Of a stretch of DNA of 64,000 bases, positions 62,751 through 64,000 are shown piece by piece. Made by a program: the position numbers and the translations under genes. Below the pieces are notes generated by a model. It was not told the origin of the DNA. It saw only the letters and a program-made list of their open reading frames with translations, and searched no databases. Every line of letters starts with the position of its first letter. Within the stretch, counting starts at the first letter, position 1. Source of the stretch: Laguncularia racemosa. Taxonomy: Eukaryota; Streptophyta; Magnoliopsida; Myrtales; Combretaceae. The stretch spans positions 930,001 through 994,000 of the forward strand of contig JBBMOL010000134.1 of the NCBI GenBank assembly GCA_037954665.1. The letters are read 5' to 3'.

Positions 62751-63714
62751 GTGCCCGTGTATCTTTCCTCAAAATCCTAAGTTTTTCCTTCGATATTAGA
62801 AACTCGAAGTTGAGCCTTTTAACAAGATCTAATCCTTCATTTACATAGATACTCATCACTTTCTAAATCAAACATTAATTTCTATGATTTCCCAAAAATT
62901 GAATAAAAAATTAGAAGTATGTTAATTATTCTCGAGTTGAAATCAACTGGTACCCCAATGAATCATTCAAGGAGTATTGATTTTCCTAAACTCAGTTTTC
63001 TCGGTTCCTAGATTCGTTTGAAACGAGCTTGCTTAGGATGTTAGGGGAGCGGGGGGGTGCCTACTAGGGTTTTCCGTGAGGAAGTGTAGAAGTGAGGAGC
63101 TAACTTCCCATTATAATAAATGCCTAATGAGAGAAAAGAAAAAGAAATAATAGGTACAAAATTATCGTTACTTTGAAAATAGTTTACAACGAAATTTCAG
63201 GATTCATGGGAGGAAAAAAAAAATTCCAACCATTTCAGGATCTTCTGCCACCATATCATGCGAAGCATGGGCCACATAAAAATGAAAGTCTTTTCGGACA
63301 CATTGTTATGTCAAGACATAACTTAGACGACTGAGTCGGTCTAAAGACTATGAGTTGGCTAGGAAATTGGAATGGGGTTACTGATTTTTGGGTCTTACGT
63401 TCACATTACATTGACTTGTCGTGTTCCTTCGTCTGTCCAATGCTGGTGAAACATCCCCATATTCCCAAACTAAAACAAAAGATCTAGATTACGATCGGAT
63501 GCATGGACTGAGGATGTTACGCGTCGATGAAAGATTCAAAGAACATCCTGATACGTCAATATTCAATAATATCATGTTATGTGACATATCATATCATCGT
63601 AAAGAAATAGCGAAATCAATCAAATATGAACAGAAGCTACTAAACTGCTTCTTTGGTCGAATACGACCTTTATTCGAAAAATGATTCAATATAACCGAGT
63701 CACCATTAGATATG

Positions 63715-63753
<39 letters not shown>

Positions 63754-64000
63754 CATGGCAAAGTTTTACTCATCATTTGTGGCAGTTTTTCAAAACAACA
63801 TCCATCTATATTTTACTATCATTAGTTTTTATCTACTATTTATCTCTTAAAAAAATATGTCACGAGTAATGAATCTTTTTTACTTATCTTTTAAAAGAAA
63901 TTACCAAATGGTAATCACCGTACTAGAACAAAATTACGAGCTATAGCTAAAAGATACTTTTAAGTGAACATTTGCCTAGCGATTAAATGAGAGGTCTTTG
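62751..64000. other. Right flank, nothing assigned
   Basis: This is mixed-composition DNA. A + strand frame at 63421-63684 (no ATG at its first codon; an internal ATG at about 63499) encodes an unrecognised basic peptide. The GC-rich block near 63030-63090 has a short G run. No gene is supported. Confidence 0.35.
63717..63752. repeat. (ATT)n microsatellite
   Basis: About 12 perfect ATT units are read directly from the sequence. The open frames on both strands here (poly-Tyr or poly-Ile) are artefacts of this repeat. Confidence 0.92.

Noticed and set aside
63594..63869. Poly-Tyr and poly-Ile open frames on both strands
   Set aside because: They are translations of the (ATT)n microsatellite.
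1..64000. CRISPR array, bacterial operon or plasmid-type system
   Set aside because: There are no regularly spaced identical repeats and no prokaryotic gene layout. Spliced plant genes and plant retroelements dominate.

Overview
This window is nuclear DNA of a eudicot plant. It is AT-rich, its genes have introns, and most of the sequence between genes is decayed retroelements, miniature inverted-repeat elements and simple repeats. Its recognisable proteins belong to plant families: a chloroplast-type nickel/cobalt transporter homologue, phosphatidylinositol synthase, and a BOI/BRG-type RING protein. I cannot name the species from the sequence.

Only three host genes can be supported. (1) At 2.9-3.7 kb on the + strand lies the last exon of a plastid NiCoT-like membrane protein; its 5' exon or exons are not visible. 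(2) At 6.35-9.66 kb on the - strand lies a complete 10-exon phosphatidylinositol synthase gene. I rebuilt every splice junction and the result is 227 codons with an intact catalytic motif. One intron has a GC donor, and the gene probably also has a 5'UTR intron reaching to about 10.6 kb. (3) At 23.94-25.48 kb on the - strand lies a two-exon, 303-residue BOI-related RING-finger E3 ligase with a TATA box, a CT-rich leader and a tiny upstream ORF. The three genes are unrelated in function and show no sign of co-regulation.

The rest is accessory. Copia polymerase remnant (4.4-5.0 kb, -). LINE reverse transcriptase remnant (11.9-13.4 kb, +). LINE RNase H remnant (15.1-16.0 kb, -). Gypsy pol tail plus LTR-like tract (16.0-16.7 kb, -). 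Short tandem duplications and MITE-like units (26.8-29.6 kb). A 0.5 kb inverted repeat (32.4-32.8 kb). LTR-like tract (34.2-36.0 kb, -). LINE ORF1 remnant (36.3-36.8 kb, -). A 1.2 kb foldback element (38.7-39.9 kb). A tandem duplication (43.1-43.5 kb). A probable solo LTR (48.5-50.4 kb, +). A LINE 3' remnant (51.3-53.0 kb, -).

Two Ty3/Gypsy elements of the same general type follow, in opposite orientations. The first, at 54.36-57.49 kb (+), keeps both LTRs but has lost most of pol. The second, at 58.39-62.75 kb (-), keeps a long degenerate gag-pol and its 3' LTR but has no recognisable 5' LTR. I found no CRISPR array, bacterial operon, rRNA or convincing tRNA. The most notable items are the two large inverted repeats, which could give double-stranded RNA if transcribed, the GC-AG intron, and the deletion junction in the first Gypsy element.
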